Numbered from the stretch's first letter, positions 10,109 to 18,490 are shown. The stretch: DNA of 64,000 nucleotides from Desulfosporosinus orientis DSM 765 (GCF_000235605.1 NC_016584.1:422001-486000); one strand, 5' to 3'. Program-made: numbers and translations. Notes: generated from the letters alone by a model not told the origin.

Positions 10109-10537
10109 ATGTTTAAAAAGATACTGGTGGCTACTGATGCGTCAGAGTACTCACGTCGAGCTTTACAAACTGCTTTAAATCTTGCCCAGAAATTCCAGGC
10201 TGAAATTGTACTTTTATTTGTTGCCTATACTCCGGAGGCTTACTGGGGCTATAACTCAGCTTATTCTATCCAAATCACTCGAGAGGAAATCGAGGAAAGA
10301 GGCTGGCTGACCTTGGGAGCCGCCCTTGAAGGAATCGACATTAAGAATATACCGTTAAAGAAAAAAATGATCCAGGGGCATCCATCAAGTGTTATCTTAG
10401 AAGAAATTGCTAATGAGAATATTGATCTGGTGGTTATGGGAAGTCATGGTTATGGACCAATAGCCGGAGCAGTATTGGGCAGTGTAAGTCAACGTGTCCT
10501 TCGCAAAGCAACTTGCCCGGTTCTCATCGTAAAATAG
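10109..10537 (+). CDS. Universal stress protein (UspA family), copy 2
   Basis: Also 142 residues, and collinear with copy 1 without gaps: MFKKILVATDASEYSRRAL at the start, GSHGYGPIAGAVLGSVSQ near the end, and the same Tyr-Trp-Gly-Tyr-Asn segment in the middle (residues 50-55). The 185-base gap between the two and a separate AGGAGGG site suggest each can be expressed on its own. The ATP-binding motif is intact. Confidence 0.93.
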   Translation: MFKKILVATDASEYSRRALQTALNLAQKFQAEIVLLFVAYTPEAYWGYNSAYSIQITREEIEERGWLTLGAALEGIDIKNIPLKKKMIQGHPSSVILEEIANENIDLVVMGSHGYGPIAGAVLGSVSQRVLRKATCPVLIVK

Positions 10538-10552
10538 AAGAAGTGGACCTAA

Positions 10553-10600
10553 AAAAAGAGAAGGCTGTTGACATCTTACGTCAACAGTCTTCTCTTTTTT
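10553..10600. terminator. Bidirectional terminator between convergent genes
   Basis: AGAGAAGGCTGTTGAC pairs with GTCAACAGTCTTCTCT across a short loop. It is flanked by an A run on the left and a T run on the right, so it can end transcripts of both the stress gene (plus) and the octapeptide-repeat gene (minus). Confidence 0.88.
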
Positions 10601-10609
10601 GGATTAATA

Positions 10610-11125
10610 CTATAATGGCAGACCTATTCGCCTCACTATGGCAAACCCGGCACGTTTTGCTAAAGGGAGAAACACTTTGCGGACAAGAGGTAAGCCAACT
10701 CGCCTGGCCAGCGGAATTCCAACTTTGCGAGCTAATGGAGGACCATAGCGGCGAGCGATAGGAATCCCTACTTTACGTGCCAAGGGGGGGCCAAATTGTT
10801 TCATAAGAGATGGCCCATATTGTTTTAACAAAAGACCTGCGTGTTGCTGCCAAAGTTCAGGGGCTTCTGGTGTTGGGGAAGAGGAGTTAAGGTTAGGTGG
10901 AGTAGGTTCCTTCTTAATAGGTGTGTTTTTTTGAGATTTAGGCTGAGATATAGGTTGAATTACCGGCTTGGGTATCGGCTGAGCAGCCGATCCGGCGTTT
11001 CGTATTTGATCAGGTAAGGGTTCCGGCCCAGGTTGCCGATCAGGTTTAATTTCCTGCCGCTGCATTGGGAAGAACCTTTTGTATTGGTTCGGGGAATAAT
11101 CCCGTTGCCCTATCATCGATTTCAT
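10610..11125 (-). CDS. Proline-rich protein with C-terminal octapeptide repeats
   Basis: The ATG at 11125 (GGGGG seven bases upstream) gives 171 residues; a TTG six bases further upstream is too close to that site. The N-terminal half is rich in Pro, Gln and Ser (residues about 20-90). From about residue 96 to the end the protein consists of nine to ten octapeptides with consensus G-x-P-(L/I)-(A/V)-R-(K/R)-(V/Y). The repeats alternate hydrophobic and basic positions and give a strongly cationic tail. No signal peptide or membrane anchor is evident. I do not recognise the family. Possible roles are binding of membranes, DNA or a spore layer, but none is shown. Confidence 0.6.
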   Translation of the reverse strand: MKSMIGQRDYSPNQYKRFFPMQRQEIKPDRQPGPEPLPDQIRNAGSAAQPIPKPVIQPISQPKSQKNTPIKKEPTPPNLNSSSPTPEAPELWQQHAGLLLKQYGPSLMKQFGPPLARKVGIPIARRYGPPLARKVGIPLARRVGLPLVRKVFLPLAKRAGFAIVRRIGLPL

Positions 11126-11404
11126 GGGCAAGCCCCCTTATATCAATGTGCGAATCAGTTATTTCGTAATACACGTTATGCACATAATAGAATAATGTTA
11201 CACAAAAGTTAATATATGGTATATATCTTGAGAGGAAATAGAAAATGGGGCAAACATTCCCTCGAAAGTTCATGTATTATGAATTATTGCTAATACCTTT
11301 CGACATTTTTCTGTTTATAAGGTTATTATAGACTTAGAAAGTAACGGCACTGTTGGGCTAAAGAATATGGTTATTGGGATAAGAGCAGATTTTTGGAGGT
11401 TAGG

Positions 11405-13015
11405 ATGAGGGATCATTATAATTTGGAAAAACTTATTAAGATTTTGCCAGTTTTAGCGAGAACAGCGGGCGGATATGCTACAATCACTGATTCTGAAGGA
11501 AGGAGATTATGTACTTTCGATTGGAATGGAACGGAAATAAAAGATCTGGACAATCAGATATATGATCTGGCCAGAAATGCAGGTCAACAGGCATGCCCAT
11601 TAATAGGAGTTTCCCAAATTGTAGATCAAGCTGATGCTTGGGCTTTGCCAATCGGTGAATATGTTTTGGCTTGCAGTAATGTCGAACGCCTTATTAAAGA
11701 ACAGAAATTCCAAGACGCACTAATAAAGGCGCTGCCAATGATTGCGCAAGTCGCAGGCGGAGAGGCTGTAATTTTTAATGATCTTGGCGAACGGCTGTTA
11801 AGTTATTATTCTAATGGAAGCGAGCGACATCAGCTGAAAGGACAAGTAAGTAAGCAGGCCAGACAAGCTATGGTTTCTCAGGAGCCTGTAGTGGGAAAGT
11901 CTTTTTCTATTAATGGAGCAATGGCTGTACGTATTCCTATTACGGAAAAAATCGGTTTTGGATTTAACAATGAAAATGCCGTTCGGCAACATCAAAAATT
12001 ATACGATGAAGTTAAAAAATTTCAGAATGCAAAGTATTGTTTTGAAGATATCATTGGAGAGAGTGAAGTATTAACAAAAACCAAAAGTATGGCCAAGTTC
12101 GTGGCAGATGGTGTCTCTTCAATACTTATTTATGGGGAAACAGGAACGGGAAAGGAATTGTTTGCTCAATCGATTCATAATGCCAGTGATCGTCGATATC
12201 GATCCTTTGTGGCTTTAAATTGTGGGGCTTTACCGGCTTCGCTTATTGAGAGCAATCTTTTTGGTTACGAGGAAGGGGCCTTTACCGGGGCGAAGAAAGG
12301 GGGAAGCCCTGGTGCCTTTGAACAAGCGAATGGCGGTACGATCTTTCTTGATGAAATTAGTGAAATGGACATTAGCTTGCAAACTAAATTACTCAGAGTT
12401 CTTCAAGAAAGAGAGGTAGTTAGGGTTGGCGGGTTCAAGGCCCAAAAGATTGACGTCAGAGTCATCGCTTCTACTAATAAAGAGCTGAACGATCTCATTG
12501 CGGATGGCGGGTTTCGTCAGGATCTCTTTTATCGCTTAAATGTAGTTCAGTTAAAAATTCCGCCCTTACGAGAGCGAGTCGGGGATATTGGCTTATTAGC
12601 TAAGCATTTTATGCATAAATTTTCTTTTTCCTTTGGCAGATTAGTTGAAGATATTGACCCAAGAACATTAAAGCTATTGCAAAATCATGCTTGGCCGGGG
12701 AATGTCCGTGAACTCCAGAACTGTATTGAGTCTGCTATGAATATGGTGCGGGAGGAGTCGACATTATTGCCGGAACATTTGCCTCTTTATTTGCGGCAAG
12801 GACAAAAAACTCTGAAAGAATCTGTGATCGTTGAGATTGGGAATGAAGAGCTTAATTTAAAAGAAGCGTTGTCAGGAGCCGAAAAATTAATTATTCAGAA
12901 GGCGTTGGAAATGGCAAAATTTAAAAAAGTAAAAGCAGCTCGCATTTTGGGAATAAGTACAGCAACCTTATGGCGAAAGCTAACGGAATATGGGATGGAA
13001 GGAGATAATCAGTGA
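11405..13015 (+). CDS. Sigma-54-dependent enhancer-binding activator
   Basis: The ATG at 11405 lies five bases after GGAGG and gives 536 residues. Two similar sensor segments are arranged in tandem (about 9-105 and 106-200; compare LPVLARTAGGYATITD with LPMIAQVAGGEAVIFN). A sigma-54 AAA+ domain follows, with Walker A GETGTGKE (244-251), the sigma-54 contact loop GAFTGA, Walker B GGTIFLDEIS and an arginine-finger region. The C-terminal Fis-type helix-turn-helix reads AARILGISTATLWRKL. There is no receiver domain, so it is ligand-controlled rather than phosphorylated. Its position beside the nicotinate operon and the sigma-54 promoters there make it the probable activator of that operon, with nicotinate or an intermediate as inducer (inference). 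Confidence 0.93.
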   Translation: MRDHYNLEKLIKILPVLARTAGGYATITDSEGRRLCTFDWNGTEIKDLDNQIYDLARNAGQQACPLIGVSQIVDQADAWALPIGEYVLACSNVERLIKEQKFQDALIKALPMIAQVAGGEAVIFNDLGERLLSYYSNGSERHQLKGQVSKQARQAMVSQEPVVGKSFSINGAMAVRIPITEKIGFGFNNENAVRQHQKLYDEVKKFQNAKYCFEDIIGESEVLTKTKSMAKFVADGVSSILIYGETGTGKELFAQSIHNASDRRYRSFVALNCGALPASLIESNLFGYEEGAFTGAKKGGSPGAFEQANGGTIFLDEISEMDISLQTKLLRVLQEREVVRVGGFKAQKIDVRVIASTNKELNDLIADGGFRQDLFYRLNVVQLKIPPLRERVGDIGLLAKHFMHKFSFSFGRLVEDIDPRTLKLLQNHAWPGNVRELQNCIESAMNMVREESTLLPEHLPLYLRQGQKTLKESVIVEIGNEELNLKEALSGAEKLIIQKALEMAKFKKVKAARILGISTATLWRKLTEYGMEGDNQ

Positions 13016-13018
13016 TTG

Positions 13019-13053
13019 TTTCATTAATGAAATGAAATAGTTCATTATTGCAA
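13019..13053. promoter_or_regulatory. Paired activator sites 1 and 2 (upstream of P1)
   Basis: Two 14-bp dyads, TTTCATTAATGAAA (13019-13032) and GTTCATTATTGCAA (13040-13053), begin 21 bases apart, two helical turns. They lie 156-190 bases upstream of the first -24/-12 promoter, a normal distance for enhancer-type sites. See the finding on the five-copy motif. Confidence 0.65.
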
Positions 13054-13208
13054 TAAATCCGGAATAACGTACCGTATCCGATCAAAAAACGTTTCAAAAA
13101 TGAGTTGTTATTCCATGTTCCTCGAGAAATAGTTGCTTTGAAATATCGAATAAGCCGTCAGAATGCACATAAAGAGACTCGGAAAAGTCATTATAGGGAT
13201 AGAATAGT

Positions 13209-13224
13209 TGGCATAAAATTTGCA
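13209..13224 (+). promoter_or_regulatory. Sigma-54 promoter P1 (-24/-12)
   Basis: TGGCAT-N5-TTGCA fits the sigma-54 consensus TGGCAC-N5-TTGCA with one mismatch and the exact GG-to-GC spacing. The predicted start is near 13235. Its transcript would meet a strong terminator after about 90 bases. Confidence 0.75.
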
Positions 13225-13234
13225 ACATAATTCT

Positions 13235-13328
13235 TGCAAGTATTATAGGTTATTTGATAGCCGGATAATACGTTTAAGGCAATGGTGCCTTAGGTTCAGT
13301 TGCAAACTGACCTAAGGCACCATTTTTA
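13235..13328 (+). ncRNA. Candidate sigma-54-driven short RNA or attenuated leader
   Basis: The span from the predicted P1 start to the terminator T run is about 94 bases and contains no start codon with a ribosome site. It would produce a short RNA under the same activator as the nicotinate operon, or act as an attenuated leader if readthrough occurs. It is inferred only from the promoter and terminator. Confidence 0.4.
13282..13328 (+). terminator. Strong intrinsic terminator downstream of P1
   Basis: ATGGTGCCTTAGGT and ACCTAAGGCACCAT form the base of a stem of about 19 bp with one bulged base, followed by TTTTT. No T run follows it on the minus strand, so it acts on plus-strand transcripts from P1 or from the activator gene. 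Confidence 0.88.
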
Positions 13329-13372
13329 ATTCTAATAAAAAAAGAGCTTAAATTCGGACTAGACTAAAAAGA

Positions 13373-13413
13373 ATATTTCACATTTGCAATAATGCATTGC
13401 AAATATGAAATAT
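13373..13413. promoter_or_regulatory. 18-bp inverted repeat holding activator sites 3 and 4
   Basis: Arms of 18 bp with a single mismatch flank a 5-base centre. Inside lie two 14-bp dyads of the same type, TTTCACATTTGCAA (13376-13389) and TTGCAAATATGAAA (13397-13410), again 21 bases apart. They lie about 170-200 bases upstream of the second sigma-54 promoter. Confidence 0.65.
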
Positions 13414-13451
13414 AAACCTTTAAACGAACAAAATAAATATTAAACAGAAAC

Positions 13452-13481
13452 GCAAAACATTTCAAGTGTGAAATGTTTTGC
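13452..13481. promoter_or_regulatory. Inverted repeat with activator site 5
   Basis: A perfect 13-bp inverted repeat with a 4-base centre contains the dyad TTTCAAGTGTGAAA (13460-13473). It lies about 105 bases upstream of the -24 element of P2. It is a likely enhancer site; a weak hairpin function is less likely because no T run follows. Confidence 0.65.
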
Positions 13482-13577
13482 CGTGGTCAGTAACTTTTAG
13501 GAATCTAATAATTTCCCGAAACTGGCTTAAATATGGGCTGTTAACAATAATTTTAACGCTTGTAAATGATTTATGGG

Positions 13578-13593
13578 TGGCATACAAATTGCT
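13578..13593 (+). promoter_or_regulatory. Sigma-54 promoter P2 of the nicotinate operon
   Basis: TGGCAT-N5-TTGCT has the invariant GG and GC at the correct spacing. The predicted start is near 13604, giving a 55-base untranslated leader before ndhF at 13659. Confidence 0.78.
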
Positions 13594-13658
13594 TATATAA
13601 AGGTAAATAAAAATTGTAAAAAGGGCTGTATATTTTGAATGGCAGGAGGCGCCGGTTA

Positions 13659-14525
13659 ATGAGTAGATTTAAGTATTATAGGCCGAAATGTTTAGACGAG
13701 GCGTTTAAGCTGATGGCAGAAAACCCTGGTTACAGCTTATTGGCTGGCGGAACGGATTTAATGGTCAAGCTTAAAGAGAGTCTGATTAAACCAACAGCCG
13801 TCATTGATCTTGATGAGCTTGAAGAGCTGAAGGGGATTAACCTTGAAGCAGGAGAGATCGTGCTGGGAGCATCGACTACCCACACTCGACTTAATCAATC
13901 GGAACTTATTAATCAATATGCTCCAGCTTTAGCTAAAGCTGCAGGTATCGTTGGTTCGCCTCAAATCCGTAATAAGGGAACCGTCGGCGGAAATATGGTC
14001 AATGCTTCACCTGCGGCAGACACTGTCCCCGCTCTTATTGCTTTGGGAGCAGAAGTTACTTTGTCGAGTAAGGAAGCAGTCAAGACAATACCATTAGATG
14101 AACTGTTCCTTGGTCCGGGTCGCACTGTTCTGAAACCTGGTGAGCTCATTACGACCATATCTTTTCAAGTTTCCAATCATCAAGGGTGTAGTTTCCAAAA
14201 ACTTGGCAAACGCAAAGCCTTGGCTATTTCAGTGATTAATGCGAGTGCTTCCCTGGAAATAGATCCCGAGACCAGGGTTATAAAAAAGGCAAGAATTGCG
14301 CTGGGGTCCGTTGCCGCCACTGCGATCAGGGGGATGGCGGGAGAAAAAATACTGATCGGGAACCATTATTCACCGGAGCTGATTAAAGAAGCTGCTGAGG
14401 CAGTCGCCGAAGCTATTAAGCCCATTGACGATGTCCGTTCTACTGCAGTATATCGTACACGGGCAGCCAGGGTATTAGTTAGACGTGCTCTGGAAGAAGC
14501 AGGGAGTCGAATTACCTGTTACTAG
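13659..14525 (+). CDS. ndhF: Nicotinate dehydrogenase, FAD subunit
   Basis: The ATG at 13659 follows AGGAGG and gives 288 residues, the normal size of the FAD subunit in the xanthine dehydrogenase family. FAD-binding signatures are visible: SLLAGGTDLMVKLKE (about 27-41) and GSPQIRNKGTVGGNMVNASPAADT (about 105-128; quoted only in part as key residues G, N, G, G and A). It passes electrons from the Fe-S subunit to the pyridine nucleotide or another acceptor when nicotinate is hydroxylated to 6-hydroxynicotinate. The subunit is the first gene of the operon behind P2. The substrate assignment rests on the pathway genes downstream. Confidence 0.88.
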   Translation: MSRFKYYRPKCLDEAFKLMAENPGYSLLAGGTDLMVKLKESLIKPTAVIDLDELEELKGINLEAGEIVLGASTTHTRLNQSELINQYAPALAKAAGIVGSPQIRNKGTVGGNMVNASPAADTVPALIALGAEVTLSSKEAVKTIPLDELFLGPGRTVLKPGELITTISFQVSNHQGCSFQKLGKRKALAISVINASASLEIDPETRVIKKARIALGSVAATAIRGMAGEKILIGNHYSPELIKEAAEAVAEAIKPIDDVRSTAVYRTRAARVLVRRALEEAGSRITCY

Positions 14526-14537
14526 GGGGGAAAGATT

Positions 14538-15017
14538 ATGTCAAAACTAACGATAAACTTCGTACTGAACGGCGAAAAAGTCAGTGTTCAGGTTGAATCA
14601 GACCAGCGGCTCGTTGATTTTTTGCGTGACGATATGGGTTTGATCGGTACGAAGATAGGATGTGGGGAAGGGGATTGCGGCGCATGCACTGTGATTATTA
14701 ACGGTCAGACGGCCAATTCTTGTTTAGTCTTAGCTCCTCAAATTGATGGAAAAGAAGTAACGACGATTGAGGGACTTGGCAGCTATGAGCATTTACATCC
14801 TTTGCAGGAAGCCTTTATTGAAGAGGGAGCAGTACAATGCGGCTTCTGTACTCCGGGGATGCTGTTGTCGGCTAAGGCTTTGCTTGACGAGAACTCAAAC
14901 CCCAAACGGGAGGAAATTATTCGCTCCATATCCGGCAATCTCTGTCGATGTACAGGATATAACAAGATCGCTAATGCCATAGAAAAAGTTGTTAGGAGTA
15001 ATAGTCATCAGAGCTGA
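14538..15017 (+). CDS. ndhS: Nicotinate dehydrogenase, [2Fe-2S] subunit
   Basis: The 159-residue protein has two [2Fe-2S] domains. The plant-type ferredoxin cluster is bound by GCGEGDCGACTV and a later NSC, and the four-helix domain cluster by CGFCTPG and GNLCRCTGY. Both motifs are complete. It relays electrons from the molybdopterin subunits to ndhF. It lies 12 bases after ndhF. Confidence 0.92.
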   Translation: MSKLTINFVLNGEKVSVQVESDQRLVDFLRDDMGLIGTKIGCGEGDCGACTVIINGQTANSCLVLAPQIDGKEVTTIEGLGSYEHLHPLQEAFIEEGAVQCGFCTPGMLLSAKALLDENSNPKREEIIRSISGNLCRCTGYNKIANAIEKVVRSNSHQS

Positions 15018-15033
15018 GAGGAGCTGAAACAGA

Positions 15034-16299
15034 GTGCAGGAATTGAAGGTCGTCGGAAAATCGGTACTACGTAAGGATGCCCTGGATAAGGTGCTGGGGA
15101 AATGCCAATATAGCGGAGACATAAAGCTGCCGGGTATGCTTCAGGTTAAGGTTTTGCGCAGTCAGGTGGCTCATGCTCTCTTAAAAAATATTAACTGTCA
15201 AGCAGCCGAATCTCTGCCAGGTGTTTTTGCCGTCTTAACGTCAAAAGATGTCCCGGAGAGTAATGCTCATGGCATTATCATCAAAGATGAGCCCGTATTG
15301 GTGATGGATAAGATTCGTAAGCGGGGGGACCCGCTGGCAATTGTCGCAGCTGAAACTGAGGAAATTGCTCTCCAGGCTCTTTCACTCATTAAAGTAGAAT
15401 TTGAAGAACTGCCGGCAGTCTTTAATCCGGAAGAAGCCATGAAACCAGATGCTCCTCAGGTGCATAAGGAGGGTAATATCCAATCCATTCGCAAAATACG
15501 CAAAGGGGATGTGGAGGGGGCTTTTGCCCAAGCAGATATCGTTGTTGAAACTTGCTATCGTACGCAAATGCAGGAACATGCTTATATAGAGCCGGAGGCC
15601 GGAGTAGCTTATCTGGACGGTGATGTGGTAGTTTTGCATGTCTCTACCCAAAATCCCCATTTTGACTGTAAAGAGGTTGCAAGAAACCTTGCTTTACCGC
15701 TTAATAAGGTGCGAATTGTTCAGGCTCCAACTGGCGGAGGATTCGGTGGCAAGCTGGACATTTCTGTTCAAATTTATCTAGCTCTTCTGGCAATTCGTAC
15801 GAAGAGACCGGTACGTTTAGTGTATACCCGGGAGGAATCGATGGTCGCTTCGACAAAGCGCCATCCCTACGTTATCAGATATAAAACCGCAGCCGATAAG
15901 ACCGGCAAATTAATGGCTGTTGATGTAACCGTGATTGGCGATACGGGGGCCTATGCTTCCTACGGTCCTGGTACATTGACCCGGTCGGCTGTTCACGCGA
16001 CGGGTCCCTATGAAGTACCTAATGTTAAGGTCGATGCCTACACTGTTTATACCAATAACCCAACAGCGGGAGCATGCCGCGGGTTTGGAGTTCCTCAACT
16101 GGCTTTTGCTCACGAACAGCAAATGGATATGATCGCTCAAAAAGCAGGGATTAGTCCAATTCAAGTGCGTTTGTTAAATGCTTTGCAGCCGAACAGTAAA
16201 ACGGGAACAGGCCAAGTCTTAGATAACAGCGTTGGTTTTATGGAGACTATTAAAGTAGCCCAGGCCAAGGCGCTGGAGGTATTGGGCCAATTTTGCTAG
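15034..16299 (+). CDS. ndhL: Nicotinate dehydrogenase, large molybdopterin subunit
   Basis: The GTG at 15034 gives 421 residues that match only the N-terminal part of a normal xanthine-dehydrogenase molybdenum subunit, which is about 750-780 residues. GGGFGGK (about residue 235) and the RGFGVPQ segment, which line the cofactor site, are present. The chain stops just after the place where the second half would begin, and ndhM supplies that half. The same split is known for the selenium-containing nicotinate dehydrogenase of Eubacterium barkeri, whose NdhL and NdhM have similar sizes. This makes the assignment to nicotinate stronger than to a generic hydroxylase. Confidence 0.88.
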   Translation: MQELKVVGKSVLRKDALDKVLGKCQYSGDIKLPGMLQVKVLRSQVAHALLKNINCQAAESLPGVFAVLTSKDVPESNAHGIIIKDEPVLVMDKIRKRGDPLAIVAAETEEIALQALSLIKVEFEELPAVFNPEEAMKPDAPQVHKEGNIQSIRKIRKGDVEGAFAQADIVVETCYRTQMQEHAYIEPEAGVAYLDGDVVVLHVSTQNPHFDCKEVARNLALPLNKVRIVQAPTGGGFGGKLDISVQIYLALLAIRTKRPVRLVYTREESMVASTKRHPYVIRYKTAADKTGKLMAVDVTVIGDTGAYASYGPGTLTRSAVHATGPYEVPNVKVDAYTVYTNNPTAGACRGFGVPQLAFAHEQQMDMIAQKAGISPIQVRLLNALQPNSKTGTGQVLDNSVGFMETIKVAQAKALEVLGQFC

Positions 16300-16316
16300 G
16301 AATGGAGGCTAATGCG

Positions 16317-17300
16317 ATGAAAAAAAGAGGTGTTGGCATAGGTTGTATGTGGTATGGGATCGGGAATACCGGTTTGCCTAATCCGGCCGGTGCCTTTGTA
16401 GATTGGAAGGATGATGGTTCTGTTAACCTGATGGTGGGGGCTGCTGATATTGGGCAAGGTTCTAACACAACCTTAGCTCAGATTGTTGCAGAAGAACTTG
16501 GCATACGCTACGAGGATGTTTTGGTTACCTCAGCAGATACAGGAGTTACACCGGATGGAGGGGCAACATCCGCCAGCCGTCAGACGTTTATATCCGGCAA
16601 TGCCGCTCATTTGGCGGCAAAAGAAGCTAAGAAAGTGGTCTTAGGTGAAGCGTCAGAACTATTTGGAGCAGAGCAAGAACAAGTTATCCTCAAAGATCGC
16701 CGTATATTTATAAAAGGTCAGGAAGAAAATTACAAGAGTATTGAAGAAGTGATTGGAAGTTGTCGAAGAAAGGGAAAAATGACCATCGGTCATGGGTGGT
16801 TTAACCCAGAGACAACAGGTCTGGATGGAGAAACCGGAGAAGGCAGTCCTTATGCAACATATGCATTCGCTACTCAGATTGTTGAAGTTGAAGTAGATAT
16901 AGAAACTGGTTATGTTGATGTGCTCCAGATTGTGGCGGCCCATGATGTGGGTCAAGCTGTCAACCCTCTGCAAGTTGAAGGTCAGATTGAGGGGGGAAGT
17001 ACAATGGGACTAGGGCTGGGGCTCTATGAAGAAGTAAAGGTGTTGGCTGGGAAAATTGGGACTCCTTCTTTCGCTACCTATTTAATTCCCACCTCTATGG
17101 ATGTACCTACTATACACCCATTAATCATTGAAGAGCCGACAAAATGCGGACCCTTTGGAGCCAAGGGAGTTGGAGAACCTGCCCTTATTCCGACCTCAGC
17201 GGCCATAGCCAATGCAGTTTTCGATGCCGTAGGCATCCGGATTACGGATTTACCGATCACACCGGAAAAGGTCCTGGCCCAACTGGCCGAAGCCCAATAA
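16317..17300 (+). CDS. ndhM: Nicotinate dehydrogenase, medium molybdopterin subunit
   Basis: The ATG at 16317 has GGAGG eight bases upstream and gives 327 residues; in-frame TTG and ATG codons slightly upstream have no such site. It matches the C-terminal half of molybdopterin hydroxylase large subunits: GAADIGQGSNTTLAQI, SADTGVTPDGGATSASRQT, and the C-terminal GPFGAKGVGEPALIP, which contains the catalytic Glu. The start lies 17 bases after the ndhL stop, consistent with balanced expression. The non-selenocysteine selenium known from E. barkeri cannot be read from sequence. Confidence 0.88.
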   Translation: MKKRGVGIGCMWYGIGNTGLPNPAGAFVDWKDDGSVNLMVGAADIGQGSNTTLAQIVAEELGIRYEDVLVTSADTGVTPDGGATSASRQTFISGNAAHLAAKEAKKVVLGEASELFGAEQEQVILKDRRIFIKGQEENYKSIEEVIGSCRRKGKMTIGHGWFNPETTGLDGETGEGSPYATYAFATQIVEVEVDIETGYVDVLQIVAAHDVGQAVNPLQVEGQIEGGSTMGLGLGLYEEVKVLAGKIGTPSFATYLIPTSMDVPTIHPLIIEEPTKCGPFGAKGVGEPALIPTSAAIANAVFDAVGIRITDLPITPEKVLAQLAEAQ

Positions 17301-17329
17301 AGTAGAATTCCAACAAGGAGGATAAAGCG

Positions 17330-18490
17330 ATGGCAACTATAGCTCTAACAAACATTGGAACACTTGTAACCGGGGATATTCAGCAGCCGTTGAGTGAAGG
17401 GACTGCGATTGTTGTCCAAGACGGCATCATTGCCAAGATTGGGCAAGCGGATATCCTCAATGATTATAACCTTGACAAGATCATCGATGCAGCTGGGATG
17501 ACAGTTACCCCTGGTTTGATCGATTCTCATGTTCATCCTGTAATAGGAGATTATACCCCACGCCAAAAAACCCAGGATTATCTGGATGGTGCTCTTCACG
17601 GAGGAGTCACAACCTTTATCTCAGCAGGGGAACCCCATTTTCCCGGACGTCCCAAAGATCCCGCAGGAACAAAGGCTTTGGCGATCCTTGTGCATAAATC
17701 CTTTAAAAACTTGCGTTCATCCGGCTTAAAAGTTCATGGCGGGGCGGTAATCCTGGAAAAAGGGCTGGTAGAAGCTGATTTCGCGGAAATGGCTAAGGAA
17801 GGTGTCTGGCTGGTTGGGGAGGTCGGTCTGGGAAGCGTTAAGAAACCAGAAGATGCTGCCCCCATGGTTCAATGGGCCAAAAAATACGGTATGAAAGTAG
17901 CGATGCATACCGGCGGGACTTCAATCCCAGGCAGTTCAACTGTTACAGCGGAGGATGTGATTGCTGTTCAGCCCACCGTCGTTTCTCATGTTAACGGTGG
18001 TCCTACGGCCATTGCCCCAGCCGAAATTGAAACCTTGATTGACACCACAGAGCTGCCCTTGGAGATTGTACAGTGCGGTAATCCCAAGATCGCTGCTTTA
18101 ACCATTCGTAAACTGACTGAAAAAGATGCTTTGAAGAGAGTAATTTTCGGAAATGATGCTCCCTCCGGCACGGGGATTATTCCTTTAGGAATCTTGAGAA
18201 CGATCAGTTTTATCGCTTCCATGACAGATGTCCCTGCCGAAAAGGTTATTGCCATGGCTACAGGCAATACAGCTCGGGTTTTCGGCTTGGAGACAGGCTT
18301 GATTGCTGAAGGGAAAGAAGCAGATTTTGTCATCATGGATGCTCCTATGGGTTCCGTAGGCAGTAATGCCCTGGAAGCACTGACAGCTGGTGATTTGCCT
18401 GCTGTGGTTATGGTTATGGTTGATGGAACCATTAAAGTAACCAAGAGTCGCAACACTCCCCCTTCCGGACGCAACTATTCTGTGAAGTAA
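17330..18490 (+). CDS. ena: Enamidase (1,4,5,6-tetrahydro-6-oxonicotinate hydrolase)
   Basis: The 386-residue amidohydrolase has the metal-binding HVH after VTPGLIDS (about residue 66), further His ligands in MHTGGTS and VSHVNGG, and the catalytic Asp in FGNDAPSG. In E. barkeri the 385-residue enamidase is an Fe-Zn enzyme that opens tetrahydro-oxonicotinate to (S)-2-formylglutarate and ammonia. Length, motifs and position next to the 6-hydroxynicotinate reductase gene support the call. AAGGAGGA precedes the ATG. Confidence 0.9.
   Translation: MATIALTNIGTLVTGDIQQPLSEGTAIVVQDGIIAKIGQADILNDYNLDKIIDAAGMTVTPGLIDSHVHPVIGDYTPRQKTQDYLDGALHGGVTTFISAGEPHFPGRPKDPAGTKALAILVHKSFKNLRSSGLKVHGGAVILEKGLVEADFAEMAKEGVWLVGEVGLGSVKKPEDAAPMVQWAKKYGMKVAMHTGGTSIPGSSTVTAEDVIAVQPTVVSHVNGGPTAIAPAEIETLIDTTELPLEIVQCGNPKIAALTIRKLTEKDALKRVIFGNDAPSGTGIIPLGILRTISFIASMTDVPAEKVIAMATGNTARVFGLETGLIAEGKEADFVIMDAPMGSVGSNALEALTAGDLPAVVMVMVDGTIKVTKSRNTPPSGRNYSVK

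Noticed and set aside
10513-10761. An 82-codon plus-strand frame
   Set aside because: It runs through a bidirectional terminator and the antisense strand of the octapeptide-repeat gene, with no ribosome site.
15034-17300. Frameshift in a single molybdopterin subunit gene
   Set aside because: The second part has its own ribosome site and start, and the E. barkeri enzyme has the same two-subunit split, so it is natural.
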